The position numbers were made by a program, and so were the translations under genes. Shown one piece after another: positions 47,831 to 58,205 of a stretch of DNA of 64,000 nt; position 1 is the stretch's first letter, and every line of letters begins with the position of its first letter. The notes under the pieces are model-generated. The model did no database searches. It was not told the origin of the DNA and worked only from the letters and a program-made list of their open reading frames with translations. This DNA is from Crocodylus rhombifer (taxonomy: Eukaryota; Chordata; Crocodylia; Crocodylidae): positions 702,591 through 766,590 of the forward strand of contig JAVSML010024609.1 in assembly GCA_038503035.1 (NCBI GenBank), in the 5' to 3' direction.

Positions 47831-48859
47831 AATTTAGTCCTCCGTATGTTTTTTTTCCCATGTTTCTTATAAATGACCAGTTTTTGTGTCAGTGGATAGT
47901 TCATTCTTTTTGCAAGGTGAGAGCCAGCATACCCCATAGAGATGCCTGTGCTGTGAAGATATAATATACATGTCTATGCTGTGAAATCTTTCCAAGAGAG
48001 GGAGAAATACAGATGATCAGGCCTACAGCTGTCCATCTCCCCTGGTTCCCATGTCTTCCCCAGACCAGGGTTCAGTTTCTCCTGCAGGGAGCATGCCCAG
48101 TCCAGGAGAGAGATCTTTCAGGTTGACACTGGAAGATCTTCCCTATGAGAGTATTTCTCTTGCTAGAATGAATGCCTGTTCATGTAGCTCTTTTGGTATC
48201 CCATAGCTCACAAGCTTTGCTGGTCCACTCCCCATGGGAACTAGTCTGGGGAAGTCATGAAAAGCCATCACTGCTTTACTCCTCCTGGTCCCCAGGGGCT
48301 GAGGGTGGGGGGGAAGGGAGAGGGGTTAAGTGGTGCGGCAGGGAAAGACTCCCATGATTTCCCCAGTCTCTGGGAGAAGATAGAGCGGTGAGACACTGCT
48401 CCCTGCCCCTTCCCCAAACTATAGAGATACCGTGGTCTGAGAAATGACCAGTTGCTCCTTCCCTTTCTGGTCTTTAAGAGGGAAGAAAACAGCAATACTC
48501 CCTGCCTATTCCCCAGACCAGGTTATCCCCAGTCATGTGAAAGCTCATTTGTCGGAAGGGAGAAAGCAGGCAGTAGCAGCAGCACTTCTCTGTGATTGGG
48601 AAGAATCAAGCTAATGCCTTGCCACCTTCCCCAGACCAGAGTCCCTCCGCAGTCCAGAGAAGGCATAGAGGCAGCTTCTTCTTGACTCCTTCTGATCATG
48701 GAGGAGTTCTTTAAGAACGTTAAGTTCTTTAAGGTTTGTTGTTGTTAACGCTTGTTACTGTTACTGAATGTTTTATACATCTAAATAGCAACTTTGAAAT
48801 GGTAAAGCTCGTCAGTTCAAGACTGCTTTAGAAGCTTTCAAATTGATGACTCCTAGTCA
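47831..48859. other. Intronic sequence, nothing recognised
   Basis: Pyrimidine- and purine-rich patches but no recognised element. Confidence 0.5.
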
Positions 48860-48867
48860 CTTTCCAG

Positions 48868-49614
48868 TAGGAGTGTGTGAAACAGGCCATATTCGATTTG
48901 GATTTGGCCCAAATCGGGGACAGTGATTCGATGTGTTGATTCGATCACTGTCCCAATTTGATTCAGTCGAATCTGAACATGAAGGTTTGATGCTGGTTTG
49001 GAGTGATTTGGCCAGAGACACAGCTTTAAATGTCTTTTCTATATACCTCAAGGTACCAGGCACGGCTCGTGAACACTGCGGTGGTGAGGCTGTTGAAGAG
49101 TCCCACAGGACCATGGGTGCCCCCCACTGCATGCTTGACAGCAGACCTGGAAGTGGACCGGAAGTATTTCTGGCCCACTTCCAGGTCTGCCAGTGAGCAT
49201 GCAAGGGACTCCCCCTGCCCAACCAGCGATCGGCCACGGACCCAGGAGACACCAGTCACTGAGCCGCGGGGGTGGGAGGGGTTCCCCCCACGTGTTCCCT
49301 GGTGGACCCAGAAGCGGACCAGAAATACTTCTGGTCCACTTCCGGGTCTGCTGCCGAGAGTGCTGCCATCCCTCGCGCTCTTGTGGGATGCTCCATCCAC
49401 GTCACTATCGCAGTATTCGTGAGCCACCTGTTACCTTGAGGTATGTAGAAAAAACATTTAAAGCTCTGTCTATGTCTGAAACATCGAATCGCTCCAAATC
49501 GATATGGAGAGATTAAAGGGTCTCCTGATTCAATTTAGATTTGGAGATTTGGCTGCTGAATTGGGCCAAATCTCTGCCAGATTGGATCAGCGACTGAAGT
49601 TTCGCACAGCCCTA
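48868..49614. mobile_element. Palindromic hAT-like element (747 bp)
   Basis: The ends TAGGAGTGTGTGAAAC and (complement of the right end) TAGGGCTGTGCGAAAC match at 13 of 16. Flanking 8-bp duplications CTTTCCAG (48860-48867) and CTTTCTAG (49615-49622) match at 7 of 8. Inner sequence is also inverted: TTAAATGTCTTTTCTATATA, ACCTCAAGGTACCAGG and GTGAACACTGCGGTGG on the left recur complemented on the right (about 49400-49470), and AAGTGGACCGGAAGTATTTC recurs inverted. The whole unit is a foldback, so the reading frames on both strands are mirror artefacts. Left-half copy at 6915. Confidence 0.88.
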
Positions 49615-49622
49615 CTTTCTAG

Positions 49623-50388
49623 TTATGCAGTACAATTTACAATGTAGATTATGGGGTCAAACCTTTCCATTAACTCAAGCAGTTTATATATTTAACAGAT
49701 ATACAGATAACCAGGGTTTATTACAAGGTAAGCAACAGGCAAATATTGGGCTTAGCTTAGTTTTTGATAATTTAGTGAATTATACAATTACTTGATATGC
49801 CTATGTCGGGTACACTGCAAATAGTATACCTGATCAAATTATTAATTGCAAAACCTGTATTTGTATTTTAATCCTTTTTATTATACTTGAGATCACAATT
49901 TAGATATTTCCTCATTATGTAGAATTACTAAATATCAAACTTATTGCAATTAAATATTACCTTATGGAGTCTTCAAAAACTGTGTTGATACACTACTATT
50001 TGTCATTCATAAGTCATAGTATGGGATTTCTCTAAGGACATCAGCTATTGTTATACATACCTTAATGGATGGCTTTCCTTTATTAATTTTTTTCTTGCAA
50101 GCTTCATAATAACATGCAATGAGTTTGGTTTTTAATTAAATGAATATTGGCTACAGTCTTGATAGAATGTGCAAAAGAAAAAAATAATATTTATAAGAGT
50201 ATTATTGAATAAAGAAAAAAGATTCCAAGGAGGGTCAAACCAGAATGTGATTATGAATTGTGATTTATTTTTCGAATACTTTTTCCACTCTAAACTCAGT
50301 TTGAATAAATGATTTGCTTACAGGAGTAGATAACAAAACATTCTATTAGAATCCTAAAATTTTAAGTTCAGTCATTAAAAAAAGTTAT
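49623..50388. other. Intronic sequence, nothing recognised
   Basis: AT-rich. No recognised element. Confidence 0.55.
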
Positions 50389-51438
50389 TGTTGTATAACC
50401 CGGGCGGTACTCCAAGAGGTACCCCCTCTCCAATTGAAGGGATCGGAGCAGGTGCACAAGCACTGTGGGAGGCATAGAGACCCTCCTTCCCCTATAGAAC
50501 AGATCCAGACCACGAACGGGGACTTAACCTTTTAATGAGAGAACAGTAGTGGGAAAATAACAGGTATAAACCAGGGGGTATAGGGGACACTACAACGCCC
50601 CGAGGGGGCAGGATTCAATAAAGGTTAGACGCTTACGATCGTAGACATATTCATCCAGTTGACAAAAGACAGGGTTGACAAAATATAAAACACAAACAGC
50701 AGAGCAAACAATACGGGTTGGCAAAATATAAAAGGCACAAAATACGAAATAACAAGAAATACAGGGCCTAGGTACCTGGAGGAAAAGCATAGTGACCCCT
50801 TTCCACTGTAACAAGGATTTCTCTCCATCAATTCACTTACTCTAGGTCACCCCAGTAGGGACTTGAACTCAGATCTCCCACATGGCAGGCAGAAACTCTA
50901 CCGTGTAGCCACCAGCGCTGGTGCCCCTCTAAGCTGCTAGGGGTCTTGACCTTCCCGGAGCCCCGGCCTCACATTGAGCTGCCTGGCCTCTTATTGGAGG
51001 AGCTGGAAGCAGAGCTGAGAAACTCGCAGGTCAGTGCTCAGATCCTTCCTGGAGCAGAGGCGCCTCTCCTGCTGGCTGTAGCCTCTTGTAGGGGATCCTG
51101 GAGCCCAGCGGGGAGCCTCTCCTGCCGGCTGCATGCCGCGCTGCTGAGGGCCCCAGTGCTGCCTGCAGGTCCCCCTCCTTCAGGCTCTTCTGGGGCAACT
51201 GGTCCCACCCCGCTGTCCCAGCTCTTTGAAATGCCTTCCTTGTAGTCCCTCACTGGTCCCCTGAGTCAGCTGCGCTGCCCCTTTTATCCCCCTCCAGGTG
51301 ACCCAAGGGGCCAATCAGGGGACATAGAGGGTGAGTCTCCGAGGCCTGATTGGTGAAGAAAGGGAATCCCAAGCCTTCCAATCATCTTTTACCCTTTCAA
51401 AACCCCTGGGCTAAATCACTACCAGCTAGCCCGTCACA
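50389..51438 (-). mobile_element. Solo LTR (about 1,050 bp), antisense
   Basis: On the minus strand it begins TGTGACGGGCTAGCTGG and ends GGGTTATACAACA, i.e. TG...CA. It carries a TATA-like ATAAAAG (complement of 51281-51287) and, about 750 bp on, an ATTAAA polyadenylation signal (complement of 50531-50536), the expected U3-R-U5 order. No internal gag/pol and no second LTR are in the window, so it is a solo LTR left by recombination. Five-base flanks GTTAT and GTTGA are only a partial match. Superfamily not determined. Confidence 0.7.
50848..50925 (-). repeat. tRNA-Gly-like sequence inside the LTR
   Basis: The minus strand reads GTGGCTACACGGTAGAGTTT (A box), CTGCCTGCCATGTGGGAG and GAGTTCAAGTCCC (B box), matching the layout of tRNA-Gly(GCC). 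Either a SINE inserted in the LTR or an ancient part of it. It lacks the CCA end and intact stems of a real tRNA gene. Confidence 0.5.
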
Positions 51439-52465
51439 GTTGAATGGAAAAAGAAGGGAAAAAATATGAATTTCAATAACTAGTGAAAATTGCAGCAAAT
51501 AAATGGAGTCAGGATACTTAAAAAAGTAAAAAGAAGAAAAACTTCCTGAACTGGAACCAGAAGGCAGCCAGATACCTCAGGTCCTTATTCCTCAAATACA
51601 GGCATGTAACAGTGCCCAGAACCCTACAGACTATCCAAGCCCCATTGAACTAGTCTTTGTAATAATTGTAAGAGGGAAGAGGCAGCCTAAAATATGGAGG
51701 GACAACCTAAAGGACATGCTTATGGAAAAGTTGTAGAGCTGAGCATAATTTGGGACAGACAGTAGAGGTCCAGTCAAATGCTATATTGATATGTTTAGAA
51801 TTATTCAGATAAATAAGCGAGTATATTTGTGTCTCCTGGTGGGATGGCAATGGGAGAGGGAAGACTGGGCAGTAGGGAGGAAGCAGAATACAAATGTATG
51901 GCTAGCTTCATAAGGGAAAATTCTAAGCCTAGCATAATAGAAGTCATCAAGACAAAAGGAAATCAAGAATGCAAAGGGACTGTGAAGAAAGAATTGTTGA
52001 AAGAAGTGTAAACCATTCAATTAGCATGAAATAAAGATATTGGTAAGACCAGAGTGAAGGAGCTTCTTGAAGCTAGAGAGAGTGAGAAGGCAGCAGCACT
52101 GGGCTCTAAATTCATACAGCAATTATTGTAACTGAGTTACTGCCTCCTACATCCACTTTCTCTAATGTTGCTGGTAAATAAGGAGGCTGTGTATTCATAC
52201 AAAACATGTTTGCTAGACAGCAGAGCCATATAAATGATTGGATATGCCAATTCCTCTCCAAGCACAGAGTCTCTATTTCTCTTGTTTGTTTGTTCTCTGG
52301 TTTTTTGTATCTGTTCAGTAGTTAAGAAGGTGAATGATTTCTTTCACTGCATAAATTTACCCTGTGCCTTTTTTGCACTTCTGTTAAATTTATTATCTTT
52401 GTAAGTAGCTGGTAGGATTTAATCCTGTAAGTAAGGTTTCATAAGAAATCAATTCCATCGTTTAC
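51439..52465. other. Intronic sequence, nothing recognised
   Basis: No element recognised. Confidence 0.55.
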
Positions 52466-52488
52466 CCCTTCCTTCCTTCCTTCCTTCA
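52463..52488 (+). repeat. (CCTT)n microsatellite
   Basis: About five CCTT units ahead of the Tx1 LINE. Confidence 0.85.
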
Positions 52489-52539
52489 GCTTTGGACACC
52501 TCAGGCCAGGCTCACTTGGAGCTGTATGGGGGGATCCTG

Positions 52540-53008
52540 AGCATAAGATTCCCCCACTTCCTATCTCTTTTCTTTTCTGACTCCCACCTGTCTAAAGGTC
52601 TCTTACTCTTGTATACCTCCCTTTCTGATTTTTTTTTCTTATGTTTTTGCAGTGTTTTTTCCTTCTTTTTCTCTGTTTCTGTCCCCTCCCCCTTCTACTT
52701 CTGGTTTCTCTGTCTACAGGTTGCATTTGTCTACTTCACAGCTTCTCTCTTACTGTTTGTCTTTCTTTCTTACTTTCTTTTTTGCCTGTCTGCCATGGGG
52801 AGTTATCTTTATTTTATCTTTTGCTTTTTGAGGGGTGCTTTTAATTCCATAGCCCCCATAACCCTCTCTCTCTTTTTCACTCCTCCTTTCTCTGCCCTGG
52901 GCACTCGTTCCTCCCTCTTTTTGGTTTTCATGGCTGCATTCCCAGACATTTATCTCTGTAGTTTATATAAACCATTTTTTTTTTCTTTCCCTTAGTTAGT
53001 TTTACCTT
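52540..53008 (+). repeat. Pyrimidine-rich leader of the Tx1 LINE
   Basis: 470 bp of C/T-rich sequence directly upstream of ORF1. It may be the 5' UTR. The hydrophobic reading frame through it is a by-product of TTT/CTT codons. Confidence 0.4.
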
Positions 53009-54102
53009 TTGGGATTAACCCTGTCCTACCAGGAATGGCCACTCCTACACCCAGTGGATGGCATGAGGAAGTCTCTCAAGACCCTCCCCCTTAACCATGG
53101 CTTGAGGGTTCAGACCCCTCCCCATGTCAGGGTCAAGGTCTGCACAGGTGCCCTATCTGATCTCCTGGGGCAACGTTATGTATGTTATGCAGCTTGTGTT
53201 AACACCGTTCTGGTGATTTACCTGAGTGCTCCCACCCTGGTCAACAGGGTGTGCATGGAAGGCCTGGACATCAGAGGTGTACACTATCTTGTCACACCCC
53301 TAGACACCCAGGCAATGACGATGGTGATTTCTAACGTGCTCCCACACCTGTCCAACCAGGAGCTGGCCAAGGGACTCGACCCCTGTGGGGTTCCTACGAG
53401 TCCCTTTCGCCAACTGACCCAAAGCTGAAGCATGTCCTGTCCTTTCAAAGATAGGTCTTCATACTCCTTGGGGAGGGCCCCTGGTCTCTGCCTCGCTCCT
53501 TGAACTGCAAGCTCAACGGGCAGAGGTTTGTGATTTATTTCTCCATGGGGGAGACTGTGTGTTTCCAGTGTGGTAGCTCTTCACATCTAGCAGGCCAGTG
53601 GCCACTGGGGAAAGCACCTGAAACACCAGTGACTGCAGCAGTGCTGTCCCGCCAGTGACCCCATTGCATATGACTGTGGTCAGGAATGACTCAGTGGTGG
53701 GGGAAGCAACAGTGGGGGTCACTAACCCCTCCACTGTCTCCCAGCTCCCAAAGTCAGATGGCAGTAAAGGTGATACAGAATGCCTATTTTCTGGAGGCCT
53801 GACCCAGGGGGCGGAAGAGGGGTTTGTTGGCCTCTTGGACATGTCCCAACCTACTGGATTAGATGCGGAAGCTAGTAAGCTTTTTGAGTGTTGAAAGTGA
53901 CCTTGAGAGCAGGATGACCTCTCTCCCCACAGAAAGGCAGAAATTGTTCTCCTGGAGCTGGTCCTTGCCCTGGACAATAAGAGGAAGCTGCTGTGCCTGG
54001 ACATTGAGGGTGTAGACACTGTTTTTGGGCAATCTCCCACCTGGGGTGAAGCCTCACTGTTCTGCTGTTGGAAACATCCAGCTCACATTGGCGGACCGCC
54101 CT

Positions 54103-54134
<32 letters not shown>

Positions 54135-54410
54135 TATCCCTGACTATGGGGGCCTCTTGGCCTCTTTGAAGCAGACCAAAGGACAGAAGAATGTAGTGGG
54201 GTGCATGTCTGCAGACCCTAGGTTTTTTGTCAAGGCTGCCAGGGCTGTAGCCAAACTTATGCAGCAAGATCTAGGCACCTGGCAGATGGCTTACTGTCTG
54301 GAGATGCTTGCACAGTGGGTGAGAGACAAGTGGGGCCTTGTGGGGGGGGGAGCCCATGGAGTAGAGTAGGGCATGATAGGCCTTCCCTGACCTGTCTCTG
54401 CTATCTTGCT
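53009..54410 (+). pseudogene. Tx1-clade LINE ORF1 relic
   Basis: The 53009-53428 frame (from a TTG-type start, so the true start is unknown) reads CYAACVNTVLVIYL, LVNRVCMEGLDIRGVHYLVT and VISNVLPHLSNQELAKGL, the RNA-binding part of Tx1-type ORF1. In the next frame METVCFQC-like sequence from 53545 gives Cys-x2-Cys-x4-His-x4-Trp (CFQCGSSSHLAGQW), a CCHC zinc knuckle whose last Cys codon is now Trp at 53599-53601. A poly-C tract (54103-54131) lies in the linker. A last piece (54137-54360) reads GGLLASLKQTKGQKN and LGTWQMAYCLEMLAQWVRDK. At least two frameshifts, so it makes no ORF1 protein. Confidence 0.7.
54103..54131 (+). repeat. Poly-C tract (29 bp)
   Basis: Twenty-nine consecutive C residues inside the ORF1 relic. 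Length likely unstable and poorly sequenced. Confidence 0.9.
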
Positions 54411-54476
54411 CTGCTCTTGGGTGCTCACCCTTCCACCCACACCTTACCTTGCTCTTCCTCTCCCATACCAACACCC

Positions 54477-54720
54477 ATCAAAGTCACAACCATTGGCACT
54501 TTTAACATCAAAGACTGTCAAGATTCGGTGAAATGGGAGGCCATTGGGAGCTCCTGTGCTAGAAGTAGCTGGCTGTCGCCTTTCTCCAGGAGACACATTC
54601 TGACAGGCTCAACCAGGTGGCCTGGCACACTGCCTGGTGAGGCCGCTCATTCCTGAACCATGGCACCAAGCTCACTGCTGCGGTCATGACACTCCTATTG
54701 CCAGTGATGACCCAAGCAGG
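54477..54720 (+). pseudogene. Tx1-clade LINE ORF2: endonuclease domain relic
   Basis: The start of ORF2 reads VTTIGTFNIKDCQDSVKWEA, the N-terminal strand with its Asn of apurinic-type LINE endonucleases, then after a +1 shift AVAFLQETHSDRLNQVAWH, with the catalytic Glu of the QETH motif. The rest of the domain is missing or replaced from about 54722 by an unrelated repeat. Confidence 0.75.
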
Positions 54721-54721
54721 G

Positions 54722-54920
54722 TGTGAGGCCTGGGGCAAATCAGCCTGTGCGGGGCCCTGCTCCCAGATGTGAGGAAGCTGGTGGCGGATTCGGCAGTGGT
54801 GGTGGTGGGGGTGCCAAGCAGCCGACCGGCCATGAAGATAGCAGCAGTGCAGTCGCCACGCCCACTCCACCTGGCTCCGCTGGGCCCTCAGAGGACAAGG
54901 AAACTGACGCCCCAACCCAT
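54722..54920. repeat. Foreign GC-rich repeat inside ORF2
   Basis: GGCCTGGGGCAAATCAGCCT and CTGTGCGGGGCCCTGCTCCC match 14088-14130. This segment does not follow the Tx1 ORF2 and probably interrupts it. Confidence 0.45.
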
Positions 54921-55800
54921 TTTTTCAATCTGGAGTGGTTGTGGGCAGTTAGCAAAATCTTAGATCACCTGAAGACCCCCGAGAGCTGGGTAATCATGGA
55001 CCCAGGTGAAGTATGTGAGCATGCCGTCACCTTCTATCGTGACCTGTTTGCAGCCTTGCCATCCTGCCACACGGGAACTCTATGAGGACCTGCCACATCT
55101 CTGCACCCTGGAGACCAGCTAGCTCAAGTAGGAACTGTCTCTGGAGGAGCTGGCAGCCGCTGTGGACGGTCTTACCTCCAGGAAAGCCCCATGCCTCATT
55201 GGGTTACCCACTGAGTTCTACAAGGCGTTTTGGCCTCTCCTTGGCCTCTGCCTCCTACGCTTTTTCCAGGAGAGCCTCGCCGAGGAGGTCCTACTGGTCA
55301 GCTGCCGCCAAATGCTCTTCACACTGCTGCCTAAGAACAGAGACCTTGGTTTCATTAAGAACTGGTGGCTGGTCTCTCTGCTGAGCGAAGACTACAAGAT
55401 TCTGGCCCTGGCACTGGCAACCCACCTCTACATTGTCATGGTCTCTGTCACTGCTTCAGAGCAGAGCTACTTCATGCTGGGCAGGACCATCCAAGACAAC
55501 CTGTTCCTCGCAGCCACTGAACTCTCTGGCCTGGACATCAGCCTCATCTCCCTTGACCAGGAGAAGGCCTTCAACTGGGTGGGCCACAGTTATCTCTTCC
55601 AGACCCTGGAGGCCTTTGGCTTTGGGCCACTCTTCACCAGGGCCCTCCTGGTCTTGTACCAAGACATCTCCAGCCTGCTTAAGGTGAACAGTGTTCACCA
55701 CATGCAGGGGCACCTGCCATGGGCCCATCCATTGGCCCTCTGCTCCAGCTGTCAACATATGCGGACAATGCAACCATCTTCCTTAGCACCCAGGAAGACA
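54921..55800 (+). pseudogene. Tx1-clade LINE ORF2: reverse transcriptase relic
   Basis: Frames here read FFNLEWLWAVSKIL, then LSLEELAAAVDGLTSRKAPC, GLPTEFYKAFWPLLG, LPKNRDLGFIKNWWLVSLLS, EDYKILALALATHL, GRTIQDNLFLA, SLDQEKAFNWVGH and LEAFGFGPLFTRALLVLY. This is the order of the Tx1-clade reverse transcriptase (a vertebrate relative of Xenopus Tx1). Motif A keeps its first Asp (LDQEKAF) but has Asn for the following FD Asp. The GxRQGCPLS motif B is lost in a deletion or frameshift near 55690-55750, and motif C reads YADNATIF (55758-55781), with the second Asp changed to Asn at 55767-55769. It is therefore not catalytic. Confidence 0.88.
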
Positions 55801-56665
55801 TGGGGCCTGACGGATTGCCAGCCAGCTTATGAATGTGCCTCCTCGGCTGGTATCAACTGGGCCAAGAGCAATAGCCTGCTGCTTGGTGCATGGGTCAACA
55901 CAACCCCTCCCTCCCCCCCCAAATTTGCTGGGGGGCCTCACCTGGCGTCACGAGGGCCTCAAGGTCCTGGGTATATTCCTGGGTCCACCAACCATCACCA
56001 TGTTCAACCTGCCACTGGACCTACTTGAGAGGCTCCAGTGCCTCCTGGCAGATTTTTTCTGGAATGGGTGTCACTGGCTCCCACGAGCTGGCCTTTACCT
56101 ACCTGTTGCTGAGGGAGGCCACAGCCTGGTTGACCTCATGAGCAAGGTGGTCGCCTTCCGCCTGCAAGCCCTTCAGCAGCTCCTCTATGGCGAGGAGTGC
56201 CTACCCTAACAACAACTGGCATGCCGGTTCCTGCAGAGGGTGGGGGCCCTTGGCTTCAACTGGGAGCTCTTCCTGCTGGACCTCATGCCCCTGAACTGGG
56301 TGGTGCTTCTGGCTTTCTGCTGCAGTATGGTATGAGTCTGGCAGGCCACCTTCCACCACCAGCCCTGGGCCCGGCACCTGCAGTTTCCGCAGCTGTTGAG
56401 GGAGCCCCTGGTGCACAACCTAGCCCTGAGGCACCCTCTGCCAAGCCTGGCCTCCACCAGACTCAGAACCACCCTCATCCAGGCGCATGTCGTCTGCCTG
56501 AGTACTTGACCCTGCTCAATTGGCTTGGCTCTCACCTGAGGCCCTGACTGCCTGGCTAGGCATGCACTCTGTCTGCAGCGTGGGCCATTTCCTGCATGAC
56601 ATCCAGGGTACCCTCCCACTGGAGGCAGCAGCCACCCTGGATGACCATCTCCGGACACACCAGGA
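55801..56665 (+). pseudogene. Tx1-clade LINE ORF2: C-terminal region relic
   Basis: Reading frames give LASRG/WRHEGLKVLGIFLGPP, LDLLERLQCLLADFFWNGCH, PRAGLYLPVAEGGHSLVDLM and FRLQALQQLLYGEECLP, then after a frameshift LPLNWVVLLAFC- and VGHFLHDIQGTLP-like segments. These correspond to the thumb-to-C-terminal region of Tx1-type ORF2. Several frameshifts and stops. Confidence 0.7.
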
Positions 56666-57010
56666 CCCCTGAGCAAGGCTTTTCCCACACGGCCAGTCAC
56701 CCCGGCCGTGACCAGCAAGTTAGTCGGCGGGCCTGGTACCCTGCTGATACTCCCTGTGCCTCCTGATCATGACACGGGTTGCCCCTTTGCTTTTCTGTCA
56801 TGTAGAAGCCTATATACCTGGGTGGTTCATGTCTGCCATGTCCAGGTGCTGGTGGGCCACTCCAGTACTCTGTGGCAACAGAGCCTGGAGTCCCAGGCCA
56901 GATTCCCCACCAGCCCATCTGGCCTGGTGCACCTTGTATAAGTCAGAGGGGCCAACTTTTTGTATGATCACGGAGGGGCCAAGTTTTTGTACCCCAACCC
57001 CCTGAATTAA
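56666..57010 (+). mobile_element. Tx1 LINE 3' part with tandem 27-bp units
   Basis: No coding; AGAGGGGCCAACTTTTTGTA (56945-56964) recurs as GGAGGGGCCAAGTTTTTGTA (56972-56991), a tandem pair at 27 bp. The element end is likely near 57010; target duplication not found. Confidence 0.5.
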
Positions 57011-57474
57011 GTAGTTCAAAAGTCAAAGTCCTTCTTTCCTTACTTCTGTGTAGTATCTGTCAAACTAAAATTCAATTTTTTTTTAGGACATGGTTCATAA
57101 TAATTGTAAGTAGCAGGCAGCAAAAAAAAATAATATAATGGAGTCATGGAAGGAATTTTCCATTTATATTACACTTCTAAATATAATTTCTGGTATCTTC
57201 TACTGCAGTCTAAAGGAATACAGCATAAACAGTTACATGTGCAGCTTTAAATTATATAGAACATTTACTAGCAAGGGCAACAAAATCTTTTCGCCTTTCT
57301 GTTACTCTGATGATGTAAAAGGAATTTATATTTTGCACTCAAGGAAAATGTTGACGGAATCAAACCTCAAGCTACTTGCACCAGAGAAGGAAGCAAAAGA
57401 ATGATCCTGAGATTTCTGAGCAGGTTTGATTTCATTCATTCTGTGGAGCTGTTTCAGTACAGGTCTTCAGAATA
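57011..57474. other. Intronic sequence, nothing recognised
   Basis: AT-rich; no element recognised. Confidence 0.5.
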
Positions 57475-57555
57475 GTCTGAGCACCTCACATGCCTAAATG
57501 AATTAATCTTTGCTATACTCTTGTGAGAAGGGAAGAACTATTTCTAATTTATGTA
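57475..57555 (-). repeat. MIR/L2-like relic
   Basis: GAATTAATCTTTGCTATACT followed by CTTGTGAGAAGGGAAGAACT fits the ancient L2/MIR block 'CTCACAACAACCCTGTGAGG-AGGTA' in antisense. Confidence 0.4.
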
Positions 57556-57564
57556 AGACTTGGT

Positions 57565-57813
57565 GGGTACATCTAGACATTCATTAATGTGCTGTAGTTA
57601 TTGTGCATTTAGTTTACTTCCTTAATGAAGTACTAACTGAATACACAGTAACTACATTTACTGTGCAGTATCTCTGGCTCACAGAGGTTTTTTGTGACAA
57701 TTACTGAGCCTAATAACACTGCGCAGTAGCTTATTAGCATGGTTTTTGACTGGCATGCTACCACAATGTGTTGTTAGGCTACCGTGCAGTAAATATCTCA
57801 TGTAGTTGTGCCC
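57565..57813. mobile_element. MITE, family GGGTACATCTA (249 bp)
   Basis: Left end GGGTACATCTAGACATTC and right end ATGTAGTTGTGCCC (complement GGGCACAACTACAT) match at 9 of the first 11 bases. The interior repeats GTGCAGTA units. A 3-bp duplication was not clear, so the class is uncertain. Confidence 0.45.
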
Positions 57814-57816
57814 TCT

Positions 57817-58205
57817 GGGTGCATCTACACATGCGCTAGACTGTGTAGACTCAGTAGCTCCTCAGTAAAGCATCATCATCTACACATGCACCACTATTAG
57901 GGTGCAGTAAATTAACTCCATTGTAGGATAGTACTGTCCTGGAGAAGTATTAAACTATAGCAGAGTTATATCATGCACTGAAATGCATGTGCGGATAGTG
58001 ACCGGGGATGACTGGGACATGAGGGTGCTACAATGTGGAGGCTGCCTGCTGGCTTGCCCCACACTGGAGCACCTCATGCCCCAGCCCTCCCTTTTGCAGC
58101 AAGTTGAGCTGGGGCAGAGCAGCTCTGGGTTGGCAGGCTGACCCACTGGGCCTCCTGCCAGGCAGGGCTGCTCCACCTCAGCTCAGCATGCTGTGGTCAT
58201 GGGTG
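57817..58205. mobile_element. MITE-like segment, family GGGTGCATCTACACATGC
   Basis: Begins GGGTGCATCTACACATGC directly after the previous element and has a direct second CATCTACACATGCACC near 57868. A GC-rich stretch (58060-58190) ends near GGGTGCACATGTAAAC. No clean right terminus. Confidence 0.35.

Noticed and set aside
52492..52995. Hydrophobic 167-codon frame that looks like a membrane protein
   Set aside because: It is a C/T-rich tract that yields Phe/Leu/Ser in any frame, directly upstream of the Tx1 LINE; no conserved pattern.
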